Source: CAYRZF01 sp964428805
Lineage (GTDB): Bacteria; Methylomirabilota; Methylomirabilia; Rokubacteriales; CSP1-6
Direction: 5' to 3'
NCBI GenBank assembly: GCA_964428805.1
Contig: CAYRZF010000013.1
Coordinates: 1 to 35,808, forward strand
Length of the DNA stretch: 35,808 bases
The first letter of the stretch is position 1. Each line of letters opens with the position of its first letter. This document shows, piece by piece, positions 24,087 through 31,041 of the stretch. A program made the position numbers and the translations under genes. The notes under the pieces were generated by a model. The model was not told the origin of the DNA. It was given only the letters and a program-made list of their open reading frames with translations, and made no database searches.

Positions 24087-25059
24087 AGAAACCCCGCAGG
24101 TTCCCGGGGAGCTCGTCCAGATCCTCTCACGTCCCCGGGGGAGCGTGCTCCTGTTGGGAACGGTGCAGCCCGACGGTGATCTGCTGGGCTGCCAGATCGG
24201 TCTTGGGCTGGCGCTCGCCAACGCGGGGGTGGCCGTCACGCTGGCCGGACCCCATCCCGTGCCGGATGTGTACCGTTTCCTGCCCGGGGCAGACCTTGTC
24301 CAACGGTGGGAGGCAGCCCCGGCTCCCTTCGACCTTGTAATCCTGACGGACTGCCCCGACCCCTCGCGGACCGGAGGCCTTCTTGAGGGAGCCCGGCAGG
24401 CCGGGACCGCTGTCCTCAACATTGACCACCACCCGGACAACAAACGGTACGGCGACGTCAATTGGATCGAGCCGGAGGCGGCGGCCACGGGGGAGATGGT
24501 CTATGACCTGATCCAAGCCCTCGGCCTCAAGGTGACCCCGGAGATCGCCACCAATCTCTTCACGGCGATCCACACCGATACTGGTTCGTTCCGATATTCG
24601 AACACGACTGCCAGGACCCTCAGGATCGCCGCCGACCTGGTCGCCCAGGGGGCGCGCCCCGCCTCGGTGTCAGGGGCGTTGTACGAAGGTCGGAAGCGGG
24701 ATGACCTCCAGCGGCTGGGGGTTCTTCTCGGCCGTGTTGAGATGAGCGCGGACGGTCAGGTGGCGTGGCTGGCCCTCCCGGAGGGCAGCGTGCCCGAGTC
24801 CCTCGTGGAGGCGGAGGACCTGGTATCCTATCCCCGTTCCATCGCGAGCGTGAAAGTGGCCTTCCTGCTGCGGGAGATCGGTGACGGCCGTGTGAAGGTG
24901 AGTCTGCGCGCCAAGGGCGACGTCAACGTCGGGAAGATCGCGGCAGCCTTCGGTGGCGGGGGGCACGCGAATGCCGCCGGCTGCACGATCGGGGGGAGTC
25001 TCAGCGAGGCCCGCGATGCGCTCCTTCGGTCTGTGGCCGAAGTTTTGAACAGGCGGTAG
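24073..25059 (+). CDS. nrnA: DHH-DHHA1 phosphoesterase, NrnA-like (oligoribonuclease / pAp phosphatase)
   Basis: Degrades short RNA oligomers and/or 3'-phosphoadenosine 5'-phosphate. It starts at GTG 24073, inside the end of rbfA, with GAGGAGG (24057-24063) nine bases upstream; 328 residues. The DHH domain shows QPDGDLLG (32-39) as motif I, Asp93 in LTDC, DHH itself at 118-120 (NIDHHPDN) and TDTGSFRYSNT (168-178). The DHHA1 domain ends with FGGGGHANAAG (293-303). The position in motif I where the family normally has a metal-binding His (H-x-x-PDGD) appears to be Thr30. If that alignment is right, metal binding may be altered. The rbfA-nrnA-truB order is common in bacteria. Exact substrate unknown. 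Confidence 0.92.
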   Translation: MATPEETPQVPGELVQILSRPRGSVLLLGTVQPDGDLLGCQIGLGLALANAGVAVTLAGPHPVPDVYRFLPGADLVQRWEAAPAPFDLVILTDCPDPSRTGGLLEGARQAGTAVLNIDHHPDNKRYGDVNWIEPEAAATGEMVYDLIQALGLKVTPEIATNLFTAIHTDTGSFRYSNTTARTLRIAADLVAQGARPASVSGALYEGRKRDDLQRLGVLLGRVEMSADGQVAWLALPEGSVPESLVEAEDLVSYPRSIASVKVAFLLREIGDGRVKVSLRAKGDVNVGKIAAAFGGGGHANAAGCTIGGSLSEARDALLRSVAEVLNRR

Positions 25060-25069
25060 GGGGGCCGGC

Positions 25070-25993
25070 ATGGGCCGGTCGGGAATCCTGGTCATCGAGA
25101 AAGGGGCAGGGATCAGCTCCTTCCAGGCGGTGGCCCACCTCCGGCGCCTGCTGCGGGCCCACAAAGTCGGCCACGGCGGCACGCTGGATCCCGAGGCCAC
25201 CGGCGTGCTCCCCATCCTGGTCAACGAGGCGACCAAGCTGACGCCGCACCTCGCGGATCACGACAAGGAATACCTCGCCACGGTCCGTCTGGGCGTCGTC
25301 ACGAACACCCAAGACCTGACGGGCGCCGTCCTTCGGACGTCCCCCGTTCCGGCCTTGACCGCCGAGGACATTCGGAGCGCGCTGACCCCCTTCGTGGGCA
25401 CCATCCGCCAGATCCCGCCGATGTTCTCGGCGATCCATCACGGCGGCCAGCGGCTCTACGAGCTGGCGCGGCGGGGGGTGGAGGTGGAGCGGGAGCCGCG
25501 CGAGGTCAGCATTCACGCCCTCGTCCTCGAATCGGTGGCTCTCCCTTCGTTCACGCTCAGAATTGTGTGCGGCAGGGGAACCTACGTCCGGACGCTCTGC
25601 TCCGATCTGGGGGAAGCCCTGGGCACGGGCGCTGCCATGGAAAAGCTGGTGCGCACTCGGGTGGGGCCCTACACCCTGGAAGACGCGCTCCCGTGGGATC
25701 GTGTGCGGGAGGCGCGAGACGGGGCCCTCTTCTGGGATCGGCTGCTGCCTTCCGACTCGGCCCTCGGCCACCTGCCGGCAGTGGGTCTGGCGCCCGCGGA
25801 CGGCGAGGCCCTCCTCCACGGGCGCACGGTCCCGCTGCCTGCCGCCAGCTCTGGCGCCCGGGGGCTTGTCCGCCTGTACGCGGCCGACGGGGAGTTCCTC
25901 GGCGTGGGGCAGGTTGTGACGGGCGGGGTTCAGGTGAAACCCGAACGGATCCTGCATGGAGATCGTCCGCGGCCTCGATTCCTACCCGCCTGA
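25070..25993 (+). CDS. truB: tRNA pseudouridine(55) synthase
   Basis: Makes pseudouridine at position 55 of the T loop in nearly all tRNAs. The 307 residues begin GILVIEKGAGISSFQAV. The catalytic motif KVGHGGTLDPEATGVLP (32-48) holds Asp40. RQIPPMFSAIHHGGQRLYELAR and the GRGTYVRTL segment are also diagnostic. A C-terminal region of about 80 residues resembles the PUA-like end of TruB. It follows nrnA by ten bases. Its last 38 bases overlap ribF, a longer overlap than elsewhere in the window, but both readings are supported by conserved ends. Confidence 0.96.
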   Translation: MGRSGILVIEKGAGISSFQAVAHLRRLLRAHKVGHGGTLDPEATGVLPILVNEATKLTPHLADHDKEYLATVRLGVVTNTQDLTGAVLRTSPVPALTAEDIRSALTPFVGTIRQIPPMFSAIHHGGQRLYELARRGVEVEREPREVSIHALVLESVALPSFTLRIVCGRGTYVRTLCSDLGEALGTGAAMEKLVRTRVGPYTLEDALPWDRVREARDGALFWDRLLPSDSALGHLPAVGLAPADGEALLHGRTVPLPAASSGARGLVRLYAADGEFLGVGQVVTGGVQVKPERILHGDRPRPRFLPA

Positions 25994-26894
25994 CAGCCCT
26001 CCCAGCGTCGTGGCCCTCGGGGCCTTTGACGGGATTCATCTGGCCCATCAGAAGATCCTCGCCACCGCTCGAGAGCGAGCGCGAACCCTCGGAGTCATGG
26101 CGCTGGCGTGTACCTTCGATCCCCACCCGTTGGTGATTCTCCAGCCGGATCGGGCGCCGATCCCGATCACCGACCTTGCCGAGAGCCTCGCCCGCATCGC
26201 CGCCCAGGGGGTGGATGCGACGGTGGTCATCCCCTTCACCCGGGAGTTTTCTCTCATCGAGGCAGAACCCTTTGTCAGGGATGTGCTCTGCGGATGTCTC
26301 AAGGCCCGGGAGGTGGTGGTGGGGTTCAACCACACCTTTGGCCACGGCGCTCGCGGCAATGCCCGGCTGCTGGCCGAGCTCGCGCCGAAATACGGCTTCG
26401 TCGCCCACGTCATGCCGTCGCTGTCGGTGGACGGGGTTGTCGTGTCCTCTTCCGCGATCCGTCAGGCCCTCGCCGCCGGAGACGTCGCGCGCGCGCGCAA
26501 ATTCCTGGGCCACCCCTATACGGTTCAGGAGCGCGTGCTCCGGGGTAAGGGGCGGGGCCGGCAGCTCGGGTTTCCCACGGCTAACCTCAAGCCGGAGCGT
26601 GAGCTGATCCTGGCCCCGGGGGTCTATGCGGCCCGGGCCAGCTGGGACGGAGGCGAGGCCGGTGCCGTGGTAAATGTCGGGGTCCGCCCCACCTTCGGCG
26701 AAGGGGAATATTGGGTGGAAGCTTACCTGCTCGAGTGCTCGGCTGATTTGTATGACAAGGTGCTGACGTTGGCCTTCCTCGAGCGCATCAGACCCGAGCA
26801 GAAATTCCCGGACGTGGAGGCGCTCCGGGCTCAGGTGGCCCGCGACGTCGCCAGAGCCGCCCAGATGCTGGGCGAACGCCTCTCACGCTCCTGA
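25956..26894 (+). CDS. ribF: Bifunctional riboflavin kinase / FAD synthetase
   Basis: Makes FMN and then FAD from riboflavin. The N-terminal nucleotidyltransferase domain begins MEIVRGLDSYPP, matching the usual RibF start and so justifying ATG 25956 within truB. It carries GAFDGIHLAHQ (22-32), where the family HxGH reads H-L-A-H (28-31). FDPHP and the VSSSAIRQAL segment, the ISSTxIR equivalent, follow. The C-terminal kinase domain has GRGRQLGFPTANL and later GVYAARASW. The 312 residues are a normal length. It is the final gene of the nusA operon before a new promoter. No FMN riboswitch is visible. Confidence 0.96.
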   Translation: MEIVRGLDSYPPDSPPSVVALGAFDGIHLAHQKILATARERARTLGVMALACTFDPHPLVILQPDRAPIPITDLAESLARIAAQGVDATVVIPFTREFSLIEAEPFVRDVLCGCLKAREVVVGFNHTFGHGARGNARLLAELAPKYGFVAHVMPSLSVDGVVVSSSAIRQALAAGDVARARKFLGHPYTVQERVLRGKGRGRQLGFPTANLKPERELILAPGVYAARASWDGGEAGAVVNVGVRPTFGEGEYWVEAYLLECSADLYDKVLTLAFLERIRPEQKFPDVEALRAQVARDVARAAQMLGERLSRS

Positions 26895-26901
26895 ATTCAC
26901 C

Positions 26902-26930
26902 TTTACTTCGTGCCCCGCCTGTGGTAGCGT
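26902..26930 (+). promoter_or_regulatory. Candidate promoter for rpsO-pnp
   Basis: TTTACT (26902-26907; four of six -35 positions) is followed after 17 bases by TAGCGT (26925-26930). This is nearly identical to the TAACGT box in front of rplM. It begins eight bases after the ribF stop. Transcription would start near 26937, giving a leader of about 100 bases before rpsO. Confidence 0.6.
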
Positions 26931-26936
26931 TAATGC

Positions 26937-27038
26937 CGTAATTCCTTGGAAGGATGAGCGTTTTTAGAACCCACCCGGTCGGGGCGAAGGCTCCGGGGTG
27001 TGGCGATTGGGGGTGCGGCCCCCGGAGGAAGCCGTCTC
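26937..27038 (+). promoter_or_regulatory. Structured 5' leader of rpsO, possible S15 autoregulatory region
   Basis: About 100 non-coding bases with three potential hairpins: TCCTTGGAAGGA (26943-26954), an imperfect stem between CCACCCGG (26971-26978) and CCGGGGTGTGG (26993-27003), and a perfect five-base stem GGGGGTGCGGCCCCC (27009-27023). The last stops directly against the ribosome site GGAGGAA (27024-27030). S15 represses its own mRNA in several phyla through differing leader structures. That this one does so is inference. Confidence 0.4.
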
Positions 27039-27308
27039 ATGCCCGTCGCGGTTGAAAGAAAGAAGAGTCTCATCGAGCAGTTCCGAATCCATGAAGGGGA
27101 CACCGGCTCACCGGAGGTCCAGATCGCGCTCCTGTCGGAGCGCGTCAACAGCCTGACCGATCACTTCAAGCTCCACCTGAAGGATCACCATTCCCGGCGG
27201 GGCCTGCTGAGGCTCATCGGCAAGCGCCGCAGTCTCCTGGAGTATCTGCGCAAGAAAGATCCGGATCGGTTCCGGGCCCTGACCGAAAAACTCGGGATCC
27301 GCGGGTGA
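27039..27308 (+). CDS. rpsO: Small ribosomal subunit protein S15 (uS15)
   Basis: Primary 16S rRNA-binding protein of the 30S platform. I start it at ATG 27039 because GGAGGAA (27024-27030) lies eight bases upstream and the product is then exactly 89 residues, the family length; the GTG at 27000 would add 13 unrelated residues. The S15 fold is plain: IEQFRIHEGDTGSPEVQIAL, the LTDHFKLHLKDHHSRRGLL segment with the rRNA-contacting His/Asp, and LRLIGKRRSLLEYLRKKD. pnp follows after 99 bases, the usual rpsO-pnp arrangement. That gap holds the pnp ribosome site and no hairpin strong enough to call a terminator. Confidence 0.97.
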   Translation: MPVAVERKKSLIEQFRIHEGDTGSPEVQIALLSERVNSLTDHFKLHLKDHHSRRGLLRLIGKRRSLLEYLRKKDPDRFRALTEKLGIRG

Positions 27309-27407
27309 GGGCGGCCCCGGAGGGTATCCGCACCGAGCACACTCGCTGCTCCCCGTCATCTACTCTGTTCCCCGATTCCCCCCTGAGGCAGGAGGCACAA
27401 CGCACGT

Positions 27408-29525
27408 ATGGCGCATTCAACTGAGATCGAGATTGGTGGCAGGACCCTTTCGCTGGAGACCGGGCGCGTCGCCCGGCAGGCCGATGGCGCCGTGATGGTG
27501 CGCTACGGCGGGACCGTGGTGCTCGCCACCGTGGTGGCGGCGAAGACCCCCCTCGAGGGGGTCGATTTCTTTCCGCTGACCGTGGACTACCGGGAGCGGG
27601 CCTACGCCGGGGGGCGCATCCCCGGCGGGTTCTTCAAGCGGGAAGGGCGGCCGGTCGAGAAGGAGATCCTGACCTCCCGCCTCATCGACCGCCCGCTCCG
27701 CCCGCTCTTTCCCAAGTTCTTCAAGCACGAGGTCCAGATCCTCGATCTGGTCATCTCCGGCGACCAGGAAAACGATCCCGACGTCCTGGCTATGGTGGGG
27801 TCCTCGGCGGCGCTGATGATCTCGGGAATTCCGTTCAACGGCCCTGTGGGCGCCGTGAGGGTGGGCCTCGCGGATGGCCAGCTGGTCGCCAACCCGACGG
27901 AGGGGCAACGGGCCGTCTCGTCCCTTGACTTGGTCATCGCGGGGACCGAAGACGCGGTACTGATGGTGGAGGCGGGGGCGAAGGAAGTGCCGGAGGAGAT
28001 GATTCTCCGGGCCATCGCCTTCGGCCACGAGCAGTGCCGGGCGCTGGCGAAGCTCCAGAAGGACCTGCGCCTAGTCGCAGGGAAGCCGGCCTGGCCTGTG
28101 GATCCTCGGGCGGGGGAGGACCCCGCTCTGGAGTCCCGCGCTCGCGAGCTCGCCGCGGCGAAGATCGCCCAGGCGCTGTCCGTCCACGAAAAACAGGCGC
28201 GCGCCCACGCCTTGAACCAGATTTTCGAGGAAGTGTTCCAGGCCCTGGGGTCCGACCCGGCCATCAAGGGCCCGGCCCGGGACGCGTTCGAGAAGGTCGA
28301 GCGAGCGGAGGTGCGGCGGATGGTCCTCGACAAAGGGGTAAGGGTGGACGGCCGAAGCGCCACTGAGACCCGGCCGATCACCTCGGAGGTCGGCTTCCTC
28401 CCACGGGCCCACGGCTCGGCGCTGTTCACCCGGGGCGAGACCCAGGCCCTGGTAGCGGTGACCCTGGGGACCAGGGAGGACGAGCAGAAGATCGAGGACC
28501 TGACGGGCAAATCCTTCCGACACTTCATGCTCCACTACAACTTCCCGTCGTTCTCCGTCGGCGAGGTGCGGCGCTTCGGCGGGCCGGGTCGGCGGGAGAT
28601 CGGGCACGGGGCTCTCGCCGAGCGCGCCGTCGAGGCGGTGCTGCCGGCCAAGGAGGCGTTCCCCTACACGATCCGCGTCGTCTCCGACATTCTGGAATCC
28701 AACGGGTCCTCCTCCATGGCCACCGTGTGCGGCGCCAGCCTGTCGCTCATGGACGCCGGCGTGCCGCTGAAGGCGCCGGTGGCGGGGATCGCCATGGGGC
28801 TGATCAAGGAAGGGGACCGGGTGGCGATCCTCACGGACATCATGGGGACTGAAGACCACTACGGCGACATGGACTTCAAGGTGGCCGGCACCGAGGCGGG
28901 CGTCACCGCGCTCCAGATGGACATCAAGACCGGCGGGGTCTCCACCGAGATCATGGGCCGAGCGCTGGCTCAGGCCCGGGAAGCGCGGCTCCATGTCCTC
29001 GCCAAGATGCGGCAGACGATCGAGAAGCCGCGTCCGGAGCTCTCTCCGTACGCTCCCCGTTTCGTCACGATCAGGATCCGGCCCGAGAAGATCCGCGAAG
29101 TCATCGGGCCGGGCGGCAAGGTCATTCGGGGCATTCAGGAGCAGACCGGGGTCAAGATCGACGTGGAAGACGATGGGCGGGTTACGGTGTTCTCGGCCGA
29201 CAACAGTGCGGTCCAGAAGGCCGTCGCCATCATCCAGGACATCGTTCGCGACGTGGAACTGGACCGGATCTACGTCGGCAAGGTCAAGAAGATCGTCGAG
29301 TTCGGCGCCTTCGTCGAAGTGATCCCCGGCACCGAGGGGCTGCTCCACATTTCCCAGATCGCGGAGGCCCGCATCAAGGCGGTGACCGACGTGCTGGCGG
29401 AGGGCGATGAGGTCCTCGTGAAGGTGATTGAGGTCGATTCGAACGGTAAGATCAGGTTGTCCCGCAAGATGGCGCTCCGGGACCAGCCGGCGCTTGCCGA
29501 CAAGGAAAAGCGGAAGAACGAGTAA
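27408..29525 (+). CDS. pnp: Polyribonucleotide nucleotidyltransferase (PNPase)
   Basis: A phosphorolytic 3'-5' exoribonuclease, trimeric, part of mRNA decay. The 705 residues show two RNase PH domains separated by an all-helical linker (about 220-300). The second PH domain carries the catalytic pair Asp487 and Asp489 in GDMDFKVAGTEAG, with SSMATVCGASLSLMDAGVP before it. A KH domain (about 550-615) has IGPGGKVIRGIQ, with GPGGK at 567-571. A C-terminal S1 domain (about 620-690) contains KKIVEFGAFVEVIPGTEGLL. AGGAGG (27390-27395) lies 12 bases before ATG 27408. In E. coli PNPase acts on its own leader; no matching stem was seen here. Confidence 0.98.
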   Translation: MAHSTEIEIGGRTLSLETGRVARQADGAVMVRYGGTVVLATVVAAKTPLEGVDFFPLTVDYRERAYAGGRIPGGFFKREGRPVEKEILTSRLIDRPLRPLFPKFFKHEVQILDLVISGDQENDPDVLAMVGSSAALMISGIPFNGPVGAVRVGLADGQLVANPTEGQRAVSSLDLVIAGTEDAVLMVEAGAKEVPEEMILRAIAFGHEQCRALAKLQKDLRLVAGKPAWPVDPRAGEDPALESRARELAAAKIAQALSVHEKQARAHALNQIFEEVFQALGSDPAIKGPARDAFEKVERAEVRRMVLDKGVRVDGRSATETRPITSEVGFLPRAHGSALFTRGETQALVAVTLGTREDEQKIEDLTGKSFRHFMLHYNFPSFSVGEVRRFGGPGRREIGHGALAERAVEAVLPAKEAFPYTIRVVSDILESNGSSSMATVCGASLSLMDAGVPLKAPVAGIAMGLIKEGDRVAILTDIMGTEDHYGDMDFKVAGTEAGVTALQMDIKTGGVSTEIMGRALAQAREARLHVLAKMRQTIEKPRPELSPYAPRFVTIRIRPEKIREVIGPGGKVIRGIQEQTGVKIDVEDDGRVTVFSADNSAVQKAVAIIQDIVRDVELDRIYVGKVKKIVEFGAFVEVIPGTEGLLHISQIAEARIKAVTDVLAEGDEVLVKVIEVDSNGKIRLSRKMALRDQPALADKEKRKNE

Positions 29526-29535
29526 GGGCGGGGCG

Positions 29536-30801
29536 ATGGTCGAACAGTACCAGAAGAGCATTCTGCCGAACGGGATCCGTGTCGTGACGGAGCGGATCCC
29601 CCACGTCCGCTCGGTCGCCGTCGGGGTCTGGGTGGACACGGGCTCCCGGAATGAGCCCGAGGAGCGCGGCGGGGTCTCTCACCTGATCGAGCACCTGGTC
29701 TTCAAAGGCACCGAATCCCGCACCGCCGCGGAGATCGCCCGGACCATGGACTCGGTGGGCGGGCAGATGGACGCCTTCACCGCCAAGGAGCACACCTGCT
29801 TTTTCGTGAACGTCCTGGATGAGCATCTGCCGCTGGCGGCGGATCTGCTCACCGATATCCTGCTCCACCCCCTCTTCGGGACCGAGGATATCGAGAAAGA
29901 AAAGTCGGTGGTCCTCCAGGAGATCAAGATGGTGGAGGACACGCCGGACGACCTGATTCACGACCTGTTCGCCGAGCGCGTCTGGCCTGGCCATCCGCTG
30001 GGCCGGCCTATCCTGGGCCGCCGCGAGGTCGTGCAGGGCCTCAGCCGGGACACGATCGTCCGCCACTTCCGGGAGGAATACTGCCCGGCGAACATCACCA
30101 TTGCCGTGGCAGGACACGCCGCGCATGAGGACGTGCTCCGACTTCTGGCGCGTCGCTTTGATGGGTTCGGCGGTCCCGCGGCGCAGCGCGACGGGCGCCC
30201 GCCGACTCAGCGGGTGGCCGTGGACATAGTCGAGAAGACCCTGGAGCAGGTCCACGTGGTCCTCGGCTTCCCGGGTCTCAGTCACACCGCGCCCGAGCGC
30301 TACGCGCTCTACCTCTTGAACGACATCATCGGCGGGAGCATGTCCTCGCGCCTCTTCCAGCAGGTCCGCGAGCGTCAGGGGCTGGTCTACTCCATCCATT
30401 CCGGGACCCAGGCCTACCGGGACACGGGGCTCCTCTACATCTATGCTGCGACCGAGAGGGGAAACTTCGGGAAGGTTCTGAAGCTCATCCTCAAGGAGGT
30501 CCGCGACCTAAGGAAAAACGGCATCGCGGCCGAGGAGCTCCGGCGGGCCAAGGACCACCTGAAAGGCAACCTCATGCTCTCCCTCGAGTCCACGTCGAGC
30601 CGCATGAGCCGTCTGGCCAAGCAGGAGCTCTACTTTGGCTCTTTCTTTTCGCTCGACGAGATGCTGTCGGCCATCGACGCCGTCCGGGAGGAGGAGGTGC
30701 AGTTGATGATCCACCGCCTTCTGGACGAGGAGCAGCTCTCGATCCTCACGCTGGGACCGCTGGACCGTCGCCACCTACCGAGGGAACTCACCCGTCGGTA
30801 G
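29536..30801 (+). CDS. M16 family zinc peptidase (processing-peptidase-like)
   Basis: An inverted-zincin metallopeptidase of the pitrilysin/mitochondrial-processing-peptidase family. I start it at ATG 29536, ten bases after pnp; the frame from 29428 would overlap pnp and add unrelated residues. In the 421-residue protein the zinc motif HLIEH spans 49-53 (His49, Glu52, His53). Glu129, exactly 76 residues after His53, gives the H-x2-E-H-x75-E spacing. The C-terminal M16 domain is present, with RLFQQVRERQGLVYSIHSG. No signal peptide is evident. An M16 gene directly after rpsO-pnp is a frequent arrangement (YmxG-like in Bacillus). The substrate is unknown. Confidence 0.95.
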   Translation: MVEQYQKSILPNGIRVVTERIPHVRSVAVGVWVDTGSRNEPEERGGVSHLIEHLVFKGTESRTAAEIARTMDSVGGQMDAFTAKEHTCFFVNVLDEHLPLAADLLTDILLHPLFGTEDIEKEKSVVLQEIKMVEDTPDDLIHDLFAERVWPGHPLGRPILGRREVVQGLSRDTIVRHFREEYCPANITIAVAGHAAHEDVLRLLARRFDGFGGPAAQRDGRPPTQRVAVDIVEKTLEQVHVVLGFPGLSHTAPERYALYLLNDIIGGSMSSRLFQQVRERQGLVYSIHSGTQAYRDTGLLYIYAATERGNFGKVLKLILKEVRDLRKNGIAAEELRRAKDHLKGNLMLSLESTSSRMSRLAKQELYFGSFFSLDEMLSAIDAVREEEVQLMIHRLLDEEQLSILTLGPLDRRHLPRELTRR

Positions 30802-31041
30802 TGCCGTGCCAACTAACGTCGCCACGACCCACTTCGTGGGTGCCCGCCAAGAATGGCCTTCGGCCATTGACCAGCTTCGGTCGTCGCCATTCCTTTTCGG
30901 GCACCGCGTCCGGCCGATGGCCGGCGTGGTCGCTACGCCTCCAGCCGGCTCCTCCCTCGGGCCTGGACCCATCTTCGATGGGTGCCCCGCTCGTCATTTG
31001 GCCCGGCACCGGGGGCTGACGGGTGGCCGGAGGAGGGCGTC
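30802..31041 (+). other. Highly structured, hairpin-rich non-coding region upstream of purB
   Basis: The longest non-coding stretch in the window. It contains perfect hairpins at 30827-30841 (ACCCAC-TTC-GTGGGT), 30852-30868 (AATGGCC-TTC-GGCCATT), 30910-30924 (CCGGCC-GAT-GGCCGG) and 30967-30983 (ACCCATC-TTC-GATGGGT), with a shorter one at 30869-30882. GGTGCCC (30839-30845) can pair with GGGCACC (30899-30905), enclosing the second and third. GAATGGC (30851-30857) can pair instead with GCCATTC (30886-30892). Frames open through it on both strands are low-complexity and have no family match I recognise. It could be a structured RNA leader for the pur genes or a mobile palindromic element. No known riboswitch class fits. 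Confidence 0.7.

Noticed and set aside
30802..31041. A known purine, ZTP or PRPP-type riboswitch
   Set aside because: I could not find the conserved core bases of those classes; only the location suggested it.
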